Assembly (NCBI GenBank): GCA_905160935.1
Contig: CAJHZI010000231.1
Coordinates: forward strand, 36,001-100,000
DNA from: Enchytraeus crypticus
Lineage: Eukaryota; Annelida; Clitellata; Enchytraeida; Enchytraeidae
Length of the DNA stretch: 64,000 nt
Direction: 5' to 3'
A program made the position numbers and the translations under genes. Below, piece by piece: positions 12,272 to 24,559 of this stretch. Position 1 is the first letter of the stretch; every line of letters starts with the position of its first letter. The notes below the pieces were generated by a model. The model ran no database searches and was not told the origin of the DNA. It worked only from the letters and a program-made list of their open reading frames with translations.

Positions 12272-12790
12272 TTGGGTCATACTATAACCGATGATGGGAA
12301 ATGTGAGACAGAAATATGCAGTAGGATTGCACAAGCAAAAGCGGCCTTTGGTAGTAGAAAAGAACTATTAACAAAAAGTCTAAAGAAAGACACAAAGATA
12401 AAGATAGTGAAAACTTTGGTTTGGACCACGCTATTATATGGATGTGAAACATGGACCTTAAGAAAGGAAGATATTAGGAAACTGGAGACATTGGAAATGT
12501 GGATTTGGAGAAGAATGGAGAGGATTAGCTGGACTCAAAAGGTTACAAATGAGGAAGTCCTGGAGAGAGTTGGCACAGATAGACAGTTGATAAATGTATT
12601 AAGAAATAGGAAGAAGATGGATAGGACACATTCTAAGGGGGAAGGTCTATTAAAAGAGGTCATAGAAGGTAGAATGGAAGGAAAAAGAGGCAGGGGCAGG
12701 CCGAGATTAGGTATGTTAGATGATTTAAAGACCCACTCATATGTGGAAATGAAGAGGAAGGCGGAAGACAGAGAAGAGTGGAGGCGTTAA
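12272..12790 (+). pseudogene. RTE C-terminal region
   Basis: A 172-codon open stretch, separated from the RT frame by one stop at 12251. It begins GHTITDDGKCETEICSRIAQ and continues through LLYGCETWTLRKED, WIWRRMERISW and RGRGRPRLGMLDDLK. This is the conserved post-RT tail of RTE/BovB-like proteins, and the same blocks identify the truncated copies elsewhere in the window. Confidence 0.85.
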
Positions 12791-12904
12791 GTACCATGAA
12801 CCTGCCAGTAGGCAGTGCACTAAGAGAGAAGAGACACAAAGTTCTGCCAAAATGCTAATATTTTTCTTTTATTTAATTTAATTTATGTATTCAGTATTAC
12901 ATTA

Positions 12905-12958
<54 letters not shown>

Positions 12959-13088
12959 GCACAATATATTCATGTATATATAGTCATATAATTTATATAT
13001 ATATATATATATATATATAGTCTTATAATATATATATATAAATATACAGTCTTATAATTTATATATATATTACATATATACATGTACA

Positions 13089-13129
<41 letters not shown>

Positions 13130-13130
13130 A

Positions 13131-13187
<57 letters not shown>

Positions 13188-13316
13188 CATGTATAAAGCC
13201 TATTTCTATTCATGAAGGTCTATATGGTCTATGTAGCGTTTTTATATGATCCATTCATACTACATATAAGATTATACATGTATATAATATTAATCTATAG
13301 GTCTACATATATATTT

Positions 13317-13355
<39 letters not shown>

Positions 13356-13380
13356 AATATATATATATATGTGTAATAAT
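12905..13380. repeat. (AT)n microsatellite cluster
   Basis: Several long AT dinucleotide runs (about 12908-12957, 12993-13018, 13090-13200, 13318-13375) separated by short spacers containing acatgtatata. The run order suggests one degenerate array interrupted by point changes. Confidence 0.95.
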
Positions 13381-13727
13381 TAATTATGGATACATAGACG
13401 TATATATGACAAGTTTTGCAAACAGATTTATCAGACCGTCGCTAGCACTGACTAGTAAGAGAACTTACAAGTATAAGCAGATACTCAGAATGCTACATGA
13501 AATCCCGGAAGTCCCACTGAAATCCTATAAGACTTTCGCGTTAGGTTTCATAACGGAAACAATAAGATGCTCAAATTCTATTCCACATATTAAATGAGTT
13601 TATAGTCATATTTCATGAAAGAAAAGTCATAAACTTTCTATCCATTAAAACATTAATTTCCTCTTAAGCTACGGCATATCATGTTTCAGGATTGAGCGTC
13701 TATAAAAAGAATTAATAAAATAATTTG

Positions 13728-14627
13728 TACTCAGCAATGGATCTTAAAAGAGACGTCCCTGACATTGCCCTACGGCGAGGAACCGGACGTTAAATTCTTA
13801 TTGATTGATTGAAATAACATATAACCAACCAATGTAGCGTTGCTCTACTTTCTTTAACCATGCAAAGTATACATACATAAAAAATTCTTTAAAATATTAC
13901 TAAGGAAAAGAAGAATAAGAATTAATATATTTCAAGTATAATCTAATTTTTCATTGCAGAAACCCGTCAAAACTTTATGTATTCATATGTATTATAGGAT
14001 AGAGAGCTTGTTCCTGATCTTTAGGACAATCACTCTTTCTCTCTCTCTTTCTCTTTCTCCCTTCCTCACTTGTTTCCTTCCTTCCTTCCTCCCTCTCTCT
14101 CTCTCTCTTTCTTTTTTCTCTCTCTCTCTCTCTTTGTCGCCCTACCCTATGATACATTTATCTCCATCACTACCTTTCTCTCTATCTTTATACTCAGCAA
14201 TGGATCTTAAAAGAGACGTCCCTGACATTGCCCTATGACGAGGAACCGGACGTTAAATTCTTATTGATTGATTGATTGATATAACATACAACCAACCAAT
14301 ATACCGTTGCTCTACTTTCTTTAACCATGCAAAGTATAAGATATAAAAATTCTTTAAAATATTACTAAGCAAAAGAAGAATAATAATTAATATATTTCAA
14401 GTATAAACCAATTTTTCATTGCAGAAACCCGTCAAAACTTATATGTATTCATATGTACTATAGGATAGGACCTTGTTCCTGATCTTTAGGACAATCATGC
14501 TCTCTCCCTCTCTTCCTTCTTCACTTGCTTCCTTCCTTCCTCTCTCTCTCTCTTTTTCTCTCTCTTTGTCTCCCTACCCTATGATATATTTATCTCTCTC
14601 ACTATCTCTCTTTCTCTCTATCTATAG
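13728..14627. repeat. Tandem duplication, 463-bp unit, two copies
   Basis: Unit 1 is 13728-14190 and unit 2 starts at 14191. Both begin tactcagcaatggatctta, contain aaccggacgttaaattctta plus a gattgattg tail and aagaattaatatatttcaag-like text, and end in CT-rich sequence followed by ccctaccctatgata. Unit 2 differs by point changes, one extra attg unit and length changes in the CT tract. The segment after the ATG-like start resembles the SINE central block (see findings). Confidence 0.9.
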
Positions 14628-14964
14628 CATCATTCTCTAACATCCTCCAGCCTAACTTTAGCTCTATCTCTCTTTCTCTCTCTAGGTAGTCTCTCTTCTC
14701 TATCTCTCACTCTTTCTCTCACTCAGTCTCTCGGTTTCATCTCCCTATAGAGCTCATAGCATTACATTAATGATCCGCAAAAATCGATTCTTCCGCAATC
14801 TGTTCCTTCGATTCCTCCATGTCATAGATCTCATCCGTATTGTTAACATCATCATCATCGTATTCCGAGTCGCTACAATGATCACCATCACCATCATTTT
14901 CTTCTTTTAACATTGCCATCCTTTCAGCATGATTATTTTATCGTTCTATCATCATCGCTGTTCT

Positions 14965-15010
<46 letters not shown>

Positions 15011-15188
15011 GCATCACTGCTGTAATTATATCGTCATCGCTTTATGAGGCTGAAGACAACATGAAGGAACCTGGCACGGGACTTGTGTTCGTCATGGAAG
15101 TCTATACACGTGCACAATGTACGGAAGCGTTTTGTTTGATTTGGAGTTCCTTGCATCACAATATCACTAAAATATTAATCGCTCTCTA

Positions 15189-15231
<43 letters not shown>

Positions 15232-15240
15232 CTTTCTCAA
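14480..15240. repeat. CT and ATC microsatellites
   Basis: CT-rich sequence to about 14750, a pure ATC run at about 14958-15010 and a CT run at 15183-15233. Predicted peptides across these are low-complexity serine/leucine or isoleucine runs and not genes. Confidence 0.9.
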
Positions 15241-15420
15241 TAGTGTTCTGCCCAAGTGCCAGGTCCATGGTACATAATGCAACTCACATTTTGATTTCAC
15301 GCTCCATAAAGAGCCCTTCATCGATTAACGAATACGGCTTAGCCCTAAGTCCTTCAAAAGGTGTGTTTAAGTTGTGAGTAGGGCACAGTATTTTCACAAA
15401 GGGCCTTGCCCTTCTCGCAC
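15183..15420 (-). mobile_element. Diverged RTE 3' terminus fused to repeat family D
   Basis: Reverse strand of 15243-15283 reads ccatggacctggcacttggg, a diverged RTE 3' end, and runs directly into the (AG)n tract at 15183-15233. To the right, 15285-15420 is the family D block (cgctccataaagagccctt and tcgattaa). This is a chimera of two dispersed repeats. Confidence 0.5.
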
Positions 15421-15429
15421 TTTAATGTA

Positions 15430-16040
15430 GTCTGACAAATTCTTACCTTAATTCTCAGACGAAATCCTGTCTGAGCTCTCTCTTGACATTTCTTTGGCAG
15501 AAGCCTGCTGACACCATTCAAGGTTTAACACCCTGCGTTTTCGAGGCATTTTTAAACCAGATTATCTCGAGTAGCCATCTGATACCAGAACCCGTGGCTT
15601 CATACTGCCTATATGAAAGAACACTGATGAAGAGTTCATTAAATCGAAGCTCTAGACAATACACTGCACGCACTTACGTAAAACGTATATAATATACCAA
15701 ACAGATATTGGCGTCACTTACACTGCTGGTTAATTGCATGTAAACGATGTTATAATATCATAAAATAAAAGTGACCCTCGCTAATAAAATATTTATTGGC
15801 AGTTAATGAGATGGATAACTATCATAACTTGCATTTTAGTGGAAGTACTAGTAAATGAATGAGTATTTGTAATGTATTTGTAATGCAATGGTTTATTTAC
15901 AAAAGTATTATTAAAGTCCATTTAAAATTATAATAATATAGTTAGGCTATCACCATATACTTAAGGATTTACAGCCAGTTGGTCGATACATAAAGTCAAA
16001 CGAGCATGCGAGTCAACAGAAAAGTTGAAACATTCGAACA
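15430..16040. other. No recognisable feature
   Basis: No repeat or coding signal beyond short random frames. Confidence 0.45.
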
Positions 16041-16044
16041 TATG

Positions 16045-16315
16045 AGAGGAGATATGGCGCAACGGTTAGAGTGTTGGCCTCGGATACAAGTGGCCTGGGT
16101 TCAAAGCTCAGGTCACTCAACAAATGATGGATAATTGGATATCCCCTTGGGTCCATGGAAGGTTAATCTTGTATCGAAGATTACTGCCGATTGGCGCTAT
16201 CTATAACAAATATATGATTAACTATGGGAAGGATTAATAATCACCTGCAAGGAACCCGTTAAGCAGTCTCGAAGACCGGATACCGGCCATGACACCGCCA
16301 TAGAAATTATCGGAG

Positions 16316-16345
<30 letters not shown>
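16045..16345 (+). mobile_element. tRNA-derived SINE with (TTA)n tail, complete copy
   Basis: Head contains an A-box-like tggcgcaacggttagag and a B-box-like gggttcaaagctc about 45 bp later, the spacing of a tRNA internal Pol III promoter. The body runs to cagtctcgaagaccggatac and cggccatgacaccgcc, and the 3' end is a TTA trinucleotide run (16317-16345). A second, truncated copy is at 6828-6900 with the same tail, supporting the 3' boundary. Confidence 0.8.
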
Positions 16346-16347
<2 letters not shown>

Positions 16348-16349
16348 AA

Positions 16350-17765
16350 ATATCTTTACACTTGCTCATACGAGTATGTGCTTCATATATCTAGAAACCT
16401 ACGATCAGGTGGATGTTGCCAACTACTAATAAATAAATCCACATTGGCCTAAATTCGTACGTGTTTAAACAAGTTAAGTGCGCAGGAGTACCATACAAGA
16501 GAGCGCATCAAGTATATTTATATTGGTTACAAATTGATATGCTGCCGTTAATTCATGAAAACTATCATTACCGTCATTTGACGGCATGATTTAGTCACGT
16601 AATCATCTCGATTGCCCTAGTCATAATCTTTCAATTTATAGCCATACCGGATCATTAACTTCTGCAAACTCAGAATATCTCACCTACCGCCTTAAAAACA
16701 AGCAGACTAAATGATATTCTCCATTAGTTCTAAGAAATATGAGAAAAATTAAACATTTAGATTAACCCATCGTTTAGAATGCCTAGCTCAATTTAAAGTA
16801 ACATAACATCGCCCCCAAATACACTGTATGAGGCCCGTGTGATCAGTATGAGGTCGGTGTGATCAGCTCTCGTGATAAGCGCAGTTCTGAATGTCATTCG
16901 AGCTACAAAAGAGAAAAGATGTATGTCAAATGATGAGGTTAAATTTCTTTTAATTCATCTATAGCTAAATAATAAGACAAAAAGTATTTGTTTACATAAA
17001 TTCCTTGCTTAGGAGTTGCCATCCTTGGGCATTTTGAGAGAGAGAGAAATATGTTTTATTTTCACAAAATTTCACAGAGTAATCACATCAATGAACGTGT
17101 GAAAATACAATTTAATAGGCGTTATCAGAATATAAGTAATAAGTGCAATACGTCCTGTAAGTGCAAAAATAAGTCCTGTAAGTGAACAATTAAAACAAAA
17201 ACAAACAATAATAATAATAAATTGAATAAAAACTATTCTATATCCATAATAATAACAAGAAATAAAGAAACATTCTCCACGGGTATTCATAATCACTGCC
17301 TTATGTATGGGCACTTTTCAAATAGCACCGTTATTATATACGAATAATCTTCCATCATCCAGGGTTGTGTTTTGGGTTAATTCGTTGTCAAGTGACAGGA
17401 ATTAACTTTAAACTTCATTAATCAGCATGAGACACGCACTCCACCATCACTTCAAACGTCGCTCAAACGTGTTTATTTATTTATTATCTTATTATTTCAA
17501 ATGACAAATTATCCCTATGAGACAACAAAATAATGTAAGGTAAGGTTATTTGAAAATAAATAACCATACATTGGGTGGCGTGAGACTTCGACGACAGACA
17601 AAATCATTAATTGAACGAATCATTTTTATACACCATTGTTACCAAATTACATCGAATACTTACTGTCCTTGTTGATATCGTTAGGCGAAGAACCGGAGGC
17701 TGAATTGTAACTACTTACCGCTCTGCTCTGAAGATTTTAGAATATAACTATAGATATATTTTTGG
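16350..17765. other. Unique non-coding stretch
   Basis: AT-rich. A degenerate form of the SINE central block (gcgaagaaccggaggctgaa) sits near 17680. Nothing else was recognised. Confidence 0.4.
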
Positions 17766-17767
17766 GT

Positions 17768-18012
17768 AAACAGGGTTGTTTTCATAGGGAATGTCGTCCC
17801 TGCCCAGTAAATGTTAGTCGAAGCTGAGGAAGGCATTGGGGGCCCACCTCGTCTTACGCAGAAACCCCAAGAATAATAGTATATCAAAAGGAATGTTATA
17901 GTTGATTTAAAGACCCACTCGCATGAGGACATGAAGAGGAAAACGGAAGACAGAGATGAGTTGAGGTTTTATATACTATGGACCTGCCAGTAGATAGTAC
18001 ACTAAGAGAGAG
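17768..18012. mobile_element. RTE copy with inverted 5' UTR joined to its 3' end
   Basis: 17768-17888, read in reverse, matches the RTE 5' untranslated region at about 9545-9665 (shared blocks gacgaggtgggcccc and atgccttcctcagctt). It abuts 17889-18012, which in forward orientation matches the RTE 3' end (gatttaaagacccactcgca, then gacctgccagtag and acactaagagagag). Everything between the two ends is missing. Confidence 0.75.
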
Positions 18013-18431
18013 AAGGAGAGTGAGATATATTTATAATAGGTCTACCCGTATCATCACCTCAAGGATATATTCACAGTTTAATATTAGCTCTAATGACATT
18101 CATTTGTTACATACAAATTATTCAAAAATAATCTGTAACATTATACAGACCAATAAATTAGCTATACATTTGATGCAGATGTTCGCAAACATGGTTCTAC
18201 GCACAAACGATACGTATGCAGAAATATCTGGAGAGCCGCTTCACTCGAAAACATCTAACAGTATCACAGAGCGGGCAATGACGAAGGGCGATTCAAACCG
18301 CAAAACTGAGGCACACGTAATTTACACGTAAATATGATTTATTGATTTATTTATTGATCAGATCCTTTTCCATAGGCTTTGCTGAGGGCACAGGCGGCAG
18401 AAAAATTTGGGCCTGGGACACGTCACTTCCA

Positions 18432-18503
18432 CAATCGAAGAGCGGGGCCAATAGAAGAGCGGGGCCTACAGAAGAGCGGGGCCTATAGAAGAGCGGGACC
18501 TAG
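18432..18503. repeat. 18-bp direct repeat, 4 copies
   Basis: Four units of agaagagcggggcctata with minor changes. Confidence 0.85.
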
Positions 18504-18509
18504 CAGACT

Positions 18510-20630
18510 GATCCTCTGAGGCTGTGGAGCGTCAAATTTTAGTAGACATAAAAATTCAAACTTTCACGAATTATGATATTTGTTAATCACCCATTCATCA
18601 TGATGAGTCCCAACTAAAATTCAAACATAGCGTTATTTTCTAAATTTACTCAAACATTATTTATAATATTTTAAGTTTACATTAGTAGTGTGTTTTTCAT
18701 TTGTCTAGAATTACTACATTTTTTATTTTGTTACAACTTCAATTTAATACCTTAATTTAATTAATTTACACTCAAGTAACCATATAATATATAAAAGTAA
18801 CGTTGTCGAAACTCAAGCTATCTCTATAGAAATCTTCTTATCCATCATTTTCTTGACATGCTCTGAACAGAAATCGGAAATCTCGATTTTTCATATTTTT
18901 CTGTTTTATGAACGTTCTATCACGTCGATGAATGTCTCGTACTCCGTATTATCTGAGATCTGGTTTTAGGAGACCAATATTAAACAGAATTTAAAGGATT
19001 TATTACATTGCAACCATTTCACTACTGAATGGACTGAATGTAGGGCTTACATCGCAACTCTTTGCTGCTCTACTTATACCTATATCTATAGTAATCTAAC
19101 AGTTGACTAATTTATAGTATTAGCAATTTATAGTTATAGTAATATGTAGCAATAGTATTGGAAAGTTAGTGTAATTTATACTTAGAGTACGTGTAACATA
19201 AAGTAATAGTAATTTAAAATTGTACAGTTATAGTAATTTATTGCGGTAGATATTTATAGAACTTTATAGTAATTTATAGTAACAGTAATTTCTAGATATA
19301 TAGCTCATTATTGGATTTTTGTTTTGTTAGTTGGCCTACGCTCAATAGAATGTTTGAAGTGAGTATTTCGATTCAATTCGGCTAACTGTAACTCTAACTG
19401 TGTAATTGGTGGTGGTTTATTTTTGATACTAACTTTAACTTTAGCTGTTTGGTTTTGCTTACTGTTGCTTTTATTCCTGTCAAATGTTGACGAATAAAGA
19501 AATGGATATATAAGTGGAACTTAATAGGGTAGAATTTGTTTGGGGGATTTGACCCAACCCCCTTAGCAGATTGTGACCCCTGCCTAAACTTTACCCCACC
19601 CCCTGTTTTACCCTCGTCTATGATAAAGCCCTGATGAACCCCTGGGGAGCTTTCGACTTCCCAATGACCCACATGGTAAAATTTAACAAATCCAACCCTG
19701 TTAGTAATACATGTATATAAAGTATTGGTAATCAATGATAATAATACCGTAATATTAATTTCTAGTAACCATTCTTACTCTATCCGTTGACTGTCAGGGC
19801 TTATGAATTTAACATAGACTAAAGTTGGGAACCACAAGGCTTGACCACTGCTATTCTAATTCATTACTAAATTGCACTCGGGGGAGATGATCTCAATGAC
19901 TTTTCATAAACTTGAAAAGTAGTTTCGTGAAATTTTTGTGATTTTGGTTTTTATCTATTTTTATTAATTTTGACATTTTTATAATTATCAACATTTTGAA
20001 AAATTTATGAAAGTGAAAATTCAAATATACAACAAATGGCAATAACACTCCGGTAATTTGAAATAATAACTGAAGATAACAGTATAAACTAAGCTTTCAG
20101 TTAGAGTTGAAGAAATGCAAGCACACAACCAATAAAATAATAGAACAAATTATTACTTGTTGAGAATTTGGAGTAGAATAAGATCGAATTGAACAATATA
20201 CTGAATCATCGACAAACATAAAACACAAAGATTTCACTCGAATGTTCTCAGTACAGAAATATTTCTAATGAGCTTATTGCAGCAATTCCGCGAACCTTCG
20301 CATTAAGCTATAAAGTCATAACTGCACTAACGAGAAAATCATTAATAATTATAATGCTCTAAACTTCACTACCAAGCTACGTGATCTAGACTTATAACAC
20401 GTCGCATGATTTGACAGATTAGTATAACCTTTACAATCGATTTCCAGTCCACAAATTTTAAATCGGGATGAAAGACTTAGCCTATTAAAGCTAACTAAAA
20501 ACAGTAACCTAGATTCACTTTAAAATTTGTAATCGAATGCTAAATCTGCTTTCATTAACTGCATAGTTACAATGAAAAATAAAAAATAAAGATAACGATT
20601 AAGCAATGCTAATGAGATAATGGTGACCGG
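18510..20630. other. AT-rich stretch with weak atttatagtaa repetition
   Basis: 19090-19310 contains loosely repeated tagtaatttatagt motifs, probably an old minisatellite. 19520-19660 is locally rich in C runs and could be a small transposon relic, but no ends were found. No gene seen. Confidence 0.4.
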
Positions 20631-20635
20631 TCCAG

Positions 20636-20872
20636 TACATGTCTCTCTCTCTCTTAGTGCACTGCCTACTGGCAGGTCCATGGTATATAACGCCTCCACT
20701 CTTCTCTGTCTTCCGCTTTCCTCTTCATGTCCACATATGAGTGGATCTTTAAATCATCTAACATACCTAATCTCGGCCTGCCTCTGCCTCTTTTTTCCAT
20801 TCTACATTCTATGACCTCTTTTAATAGACTTTCCCCCCTTAGGATGTATCCAATCCATCTCTTCTTCCTATG
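20636..20872 (-). mobile_element. RTE 3' fragment
   Basis: Reverse strand encodes KRWIGYILRGESLLKEVIE, then KRGRGRPRLGMLDDLKIHSY, matching the C-terminal tail of the element at 12600-12790. It ends with the shared terminus gacctgccagtaggcagtg followed by cactaagagagagagaga. 5'-truncated; frame still open through most of the piece, so relatively young. Confidence 0.9.
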
Positions 20873-20879
20873 CACATAC

Positions 20880-21910
20880 ATGTATGTTAAGACTAACTAT
20901 TTAAACAACAGCGAGTATATTGCGAAACTACAGGTTCACCATATATTAGACGTCTGTCACAGTCTTTGAAATGAGAATTGCAGAAACTTGCATTACACAA
21001 TACACAGATAAGATTTCTGTGACAGCAAACCCGGCAGTCCATTGAGACTTAATCGGTCATTAGATGAACCCTACCTAAATGATTATCAAGCAGAGTCAAA
21101 AAGTCTGCAGTCTTATCTATATCTCAGTGGTATAGTAATAGTGACCTTGCTAAAGCTTTATAGCAGATACATATACAAATACAGAGCCAGGCTGTATATT
21201 AATGGCATAAATATAATAATAAAAGTGAATAATAATTTTCACAGCAGAGAAGCTAGTGTATTTACATGTATCAATTAAACATTTCCTCGTACTGATGGGA
21301 TAACATGAAGGACTCGGCACACACCACTAGGGCTATATACTATATAGGACTAAATTTTATCTTTAAACTGGAATAGCATAGGCGTGTATAACTAGTCATG
21401 CCTAACTACTAACTAGTTAGCTTAGATGCAACAAAATGTGAATAGATTCATTAGAGTATACCGATATTGTCGACTTGATCCATTTCATAATATCCATATT
21501 ACTTGAAACTCATTACAAAATATCCATTCCACAAGAAAAACACAACTATTAAGTCACGTGCTTCGACTTCTAATTTATTATAGCTTGAAAATGTAAACTA
21601 GGACGCGTTTAACGTTAATTTCAATTTCCGGCATTACATCGTGAACGTGGTAAGTAGTGCTGTCACTTCTACTGTGATATAGTGCCAGTGTTTAGATGCA
21701 AGTGTTTAGTATAAGTGATATAGTGTAAATGTTTAGCATCAGGGACCGGGGGTTGAAGGCATTGCTATAGCAGGAGCCACAGAATCGATAGGTCCGAGTT
21801 CAAATTGTACGTCAGTCAGTAAATAAATATTCTCCAAGTTGTGATGAAGTTTACTCTTAAACCCGCATTAACAAATGCCATTACTAATTACTATTAACAG
21901 TTATTCTAAT
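20880..21910. other. No recognisable feature
   Basis: AT-rich. A tRNA-like stretch near 21730-21800 (gagttcaaattgt) was considered too weak to call. Confidence 0.4.
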
Positions 21911-21929
21911 AATTATTATAATATAATAA

Positions 21930-22045
21930 TTACTTTTAATCATGGAGAGCAGAACGAAATAACTAAAACTACAAAAAACAGCAGATATGTAAGGAAACGC
22001 CTTACCATGTGCGATATGTCATGTGTTCAAATAGATAAAAAAACA
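21930..22045 (+). mobile_element. 3' part of the 5S-derived SINE
   Basis: Contains catggagagcagaacgaaat, actaaaactacaaaaaacag and gcgatatgtcatgtgt. The same blocks follow the 5S-like head in the reverse-strand copy at 50476-50780. The 5S-like head itself is absent here. Confidence 0.6.
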
Positions 22046-22398
22046 TCAATCAGTTATAAATTCATCACAACCTTGATACATTGAAGGAGTAAATTTGTGA
22101 ATAGAGGTAGAAAGTGTGAAGAAGGACCGGATTAATAAATATTATTATTCTACATGCCTATTTTCAGAGACTGCTCTAGTATGATTAATTAATAATTAAA
22201 ATGTATAAAACTGATGCATAATACTCAGTGTCATCAAGGATACAGATGCCGCTACATATAAGATTTAGAAAGAAGAAGAATAGGAAGAAGAAGAAGAGGA
22301 GGAGGAGCAGGAAGAAGTAGAACGAGGAATGGGGAAGAAGGGATATAGAAGGGATATAAGCACAGAAGGCATATAGACATAGAAACTATATTAAACTG

Positions 22399-22745
22399 CT
22401 CGCAGCAGAGCAAGAGCAGCAGAATAAGAGCAGCAGAGCAAGAGCAGCAGAGCAAGAGCAGCAGAGCAAGAGCAACAAAGTAAGAGTAGCAGAGCAAAAG
22501 CAGCAGAGTTAAGAGCAGCAGAGTAAGAGCAGCAGAGCAAGAGCAACAAAGTAAGAGTAGCAGAGCAAAAGCAGCAGAGTTAAGAGCAGCAGAGTAAGAG
22601 CAGCAGAGTAAGAGCAGCAGAGTAAGATCAGCAGATCAAGAGCAGCAGAGCAAGAGCAGCAGAACAAGAGTAGTAGAGCAAGAGCAGCAGAGCATGAGCA
22701 GCAAAGCAAGAGTAGTAGAGCAAAAGCAGCAGAGCAAGAGCAGCA
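22399..22745. repeat. 12- to 15-bp minisatellite (agagcagcagagca)
   Basis: Dense imperfect array of agcagcagagcaagagca-like units with a higher-order duplication (22455-22510 and 22536-22580 are nearly identical). The reverse strand reads as a Leu/Cys/Ser-rich repeat that is an artefact of the array. Confidence 0.9.
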
Positions 22746-22749
22746 GATA

Positions 22750-24080
22750 GGATAGGATGTATGTGATGGAAGTAGAGCTATGCAAGCCCAATGTCAAATC
22801 AGATAATCCGCTACTGTAATCACACGAGAATTTTCATTTACATAAAGTTATGACCTAGCGCAAACATTAACATATACCAAATTCCATCGCTAGCAATATA
22901 GCACTCCAGTCCAACGACCTTCTGCATACATTGTCGTTACAATATTTATTAGTCTCAATAATTTTATAACATATAATTACTACTATATAGTTAGCCGACA
23001 TTAGATCACGGTTATAACAAATTTTTTGTCACTATTCACCATAAAGAATAAACTTTTCGTTCTATTATACATCCTATAGACATATTTGCCGAATCCTGGA
23101 CTAGGATTGTTTAATAAACTTTTGTCTATGCTCGTTGTCTGTGTCTGCGCATGATTTCATAATCCTCCATATTGCCATGAATCAAAGCAGCCATCAAATT
23201 GTGCTGTTGTTATTAAACGATTCTAACTCCCAGTTTAAATGTCTCAAAAGTTCAACATAAATCAGCATTAATCGACAGAGATGGCAGGAGAAGAGTCAAT
23301 ATTTATGGTAATAATATAACTCATCTAGATCAGAATATCATCCCTACTACATAACGCTACTACATTGGGACAGGTATACATCTGCACACTAACTAGCAAA
23401 CTAGTCATAGGGCGCCAAAAACCACTTAACTAAAACTTACCCGAACGTGAGTGTGGATTATCTTCCTTTTAAGTAGATAAGGGTTTCAAGATTTATTCAT
23501 ATATTATAGAAAGAATATAGTCCTGCCAGACTCGATTCTATGAACTGCTATTATAATGCTAATGAATTTCTTATAGTCCACATTGTGAGCTGAAACAAAA
23601 TACGTTTTAATTTCTAAATCAAATAGTATAGAATACATTTTCGCCATAAGCCGTAAACACATGAATTGTAAATTAATGAATCCCTCTAAACCTCTAAATA
23701 AGAATTTAAATATGTATATTTATAAAGTGCTAAATATTTAAATGTTTATACGTATTTTTCTGTAACCTCGAGGTAAGTATGATTACTGGAAAGTACTGAA
23801 TTTTGTAATTGTGTTTCCGCCAAACCATTCCCTACGTTTGGCGTGCAAAGCCTCAGGAATCTTTCACACAATCAAGTGACAACATCCTTGCATAAAGAAA
23901 CGGACATTGAACACCTATTAATATGTCCTCAACTTTGTCATTCTCTTGCTACGCTAACGAAAACCGTCGCAGTTTCCTTGAACTTCATTCTAGATAGCTC
24001 TCCACATTGTCAACAGCTCACCATCTCACTGTCTTGTAATTTTCCATAATAAGACTTTAAAAAATATGCATATACACATT
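22750..24080. other. No recognisable feature
   Basis: Unique AT-rich sequence. An open frame at 23843-24049 has no recognisable domain or supporting splice context. Confidence 0.4.
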
Positions 24081-24087
24081 GCTATAT

Positions 24088-24178
24088 ATTATATAAGAAT
24101 ATTATATAATTATATAAAGATTATATAATTATATAAAGATTATATAATTATATAAAGATTATATAATTATATAAAGAG
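24088..24178. repeat. 20-bp AT-rich tandem repeat
   Basis: About four and a half copies of attatataattatataaag, each unit self-complementary in part. Confidence 0.9.
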
Positions 24179-24255
24179 AAAGGCGGAAGACAGAGACGAG
24201 TGGATGCGTTATGTACAATGGACCTGTCAGTAGGCAGTGCACTAAGAGAGAGATA
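24179..24255 (+). mobile_element. RTE 3' terminus with AG-to-AT tail
   Basis: gaaaggcggaagacagaga, then gacctgtcagtaggcagtgc and actaagagagagatatata. The last 77 bp of an RTE copy pass directly into AG and then AT repeats (24366-24481). Confidence 0.85.
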
Positions 24256-24360
24256 TATATTATATTATACAAATTATATATACAGTATACCGGTATGATA
24301 TATCAACATCATCATACGTATCTCTATTCTCTATGTGTCAGTATATACTGTATATACTTG

Positions 24361-24365
<5 letters not shown>

Positions 24366-24419
<54 letters not shown>

Positions 24420-24428
24420 TATATATAA

Positions 24429-24482
<54 letters not shown>
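24366..24482. repeat. (AT)n microsatellite
   Basis: Two long AT runs separated by a short spacer with gtatatatattatatataaa. Open frames of Tyr-Ile repeats on both strands are artefacts. Confidence 0.95.
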
Positions 24483-24486
<4 letters not shown>

Positions 24487-24559
24487 GTATATACCGGTAC
24501 ACAACTACACATATATATATCATTATAGGCCTACATGTAAGATTATATGCATAGCTTAC

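Larger units (their letters stand above)
9535..12832 (+). mobile_element. RTE-type non-LTR retrotransposon, near full length, inactive
   Basis: About 3.3 kb with a 5' untranslated segment (9535-9757), an apurinic/apyrimidinic-type endonuclease, a linker with a 27-bp minisatellite, a reverse transcriptase and the C-terminal GCETWTLRKEDIRKLE / WIWRRMERISW region shared with BovB/RTE-like elements. It ends at a short non-coding terminus, gcactaagagagaagag. Stops and frameshifts split it into at least five frames, so it cannot express a full protein. At least six 3' fragments of the same family lie in the window (17889, 20636, 24179, 40010, 48262, 62693). The length and the two-domain order fit the RTE clade; exact family assignment needs phylogeny. 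Confidence 0.9.

Noticed and set aside
16045-16120. Functional tRNA gene
   Set aside because: It is the head of a longer repeat with a second copy and a TTA tail.
22252-22709. Cys/Leu-rich membrane-like peptides
   Set aside because: Translation of the agcagcagagca minisatellite in reverse; no independent coding evidence.
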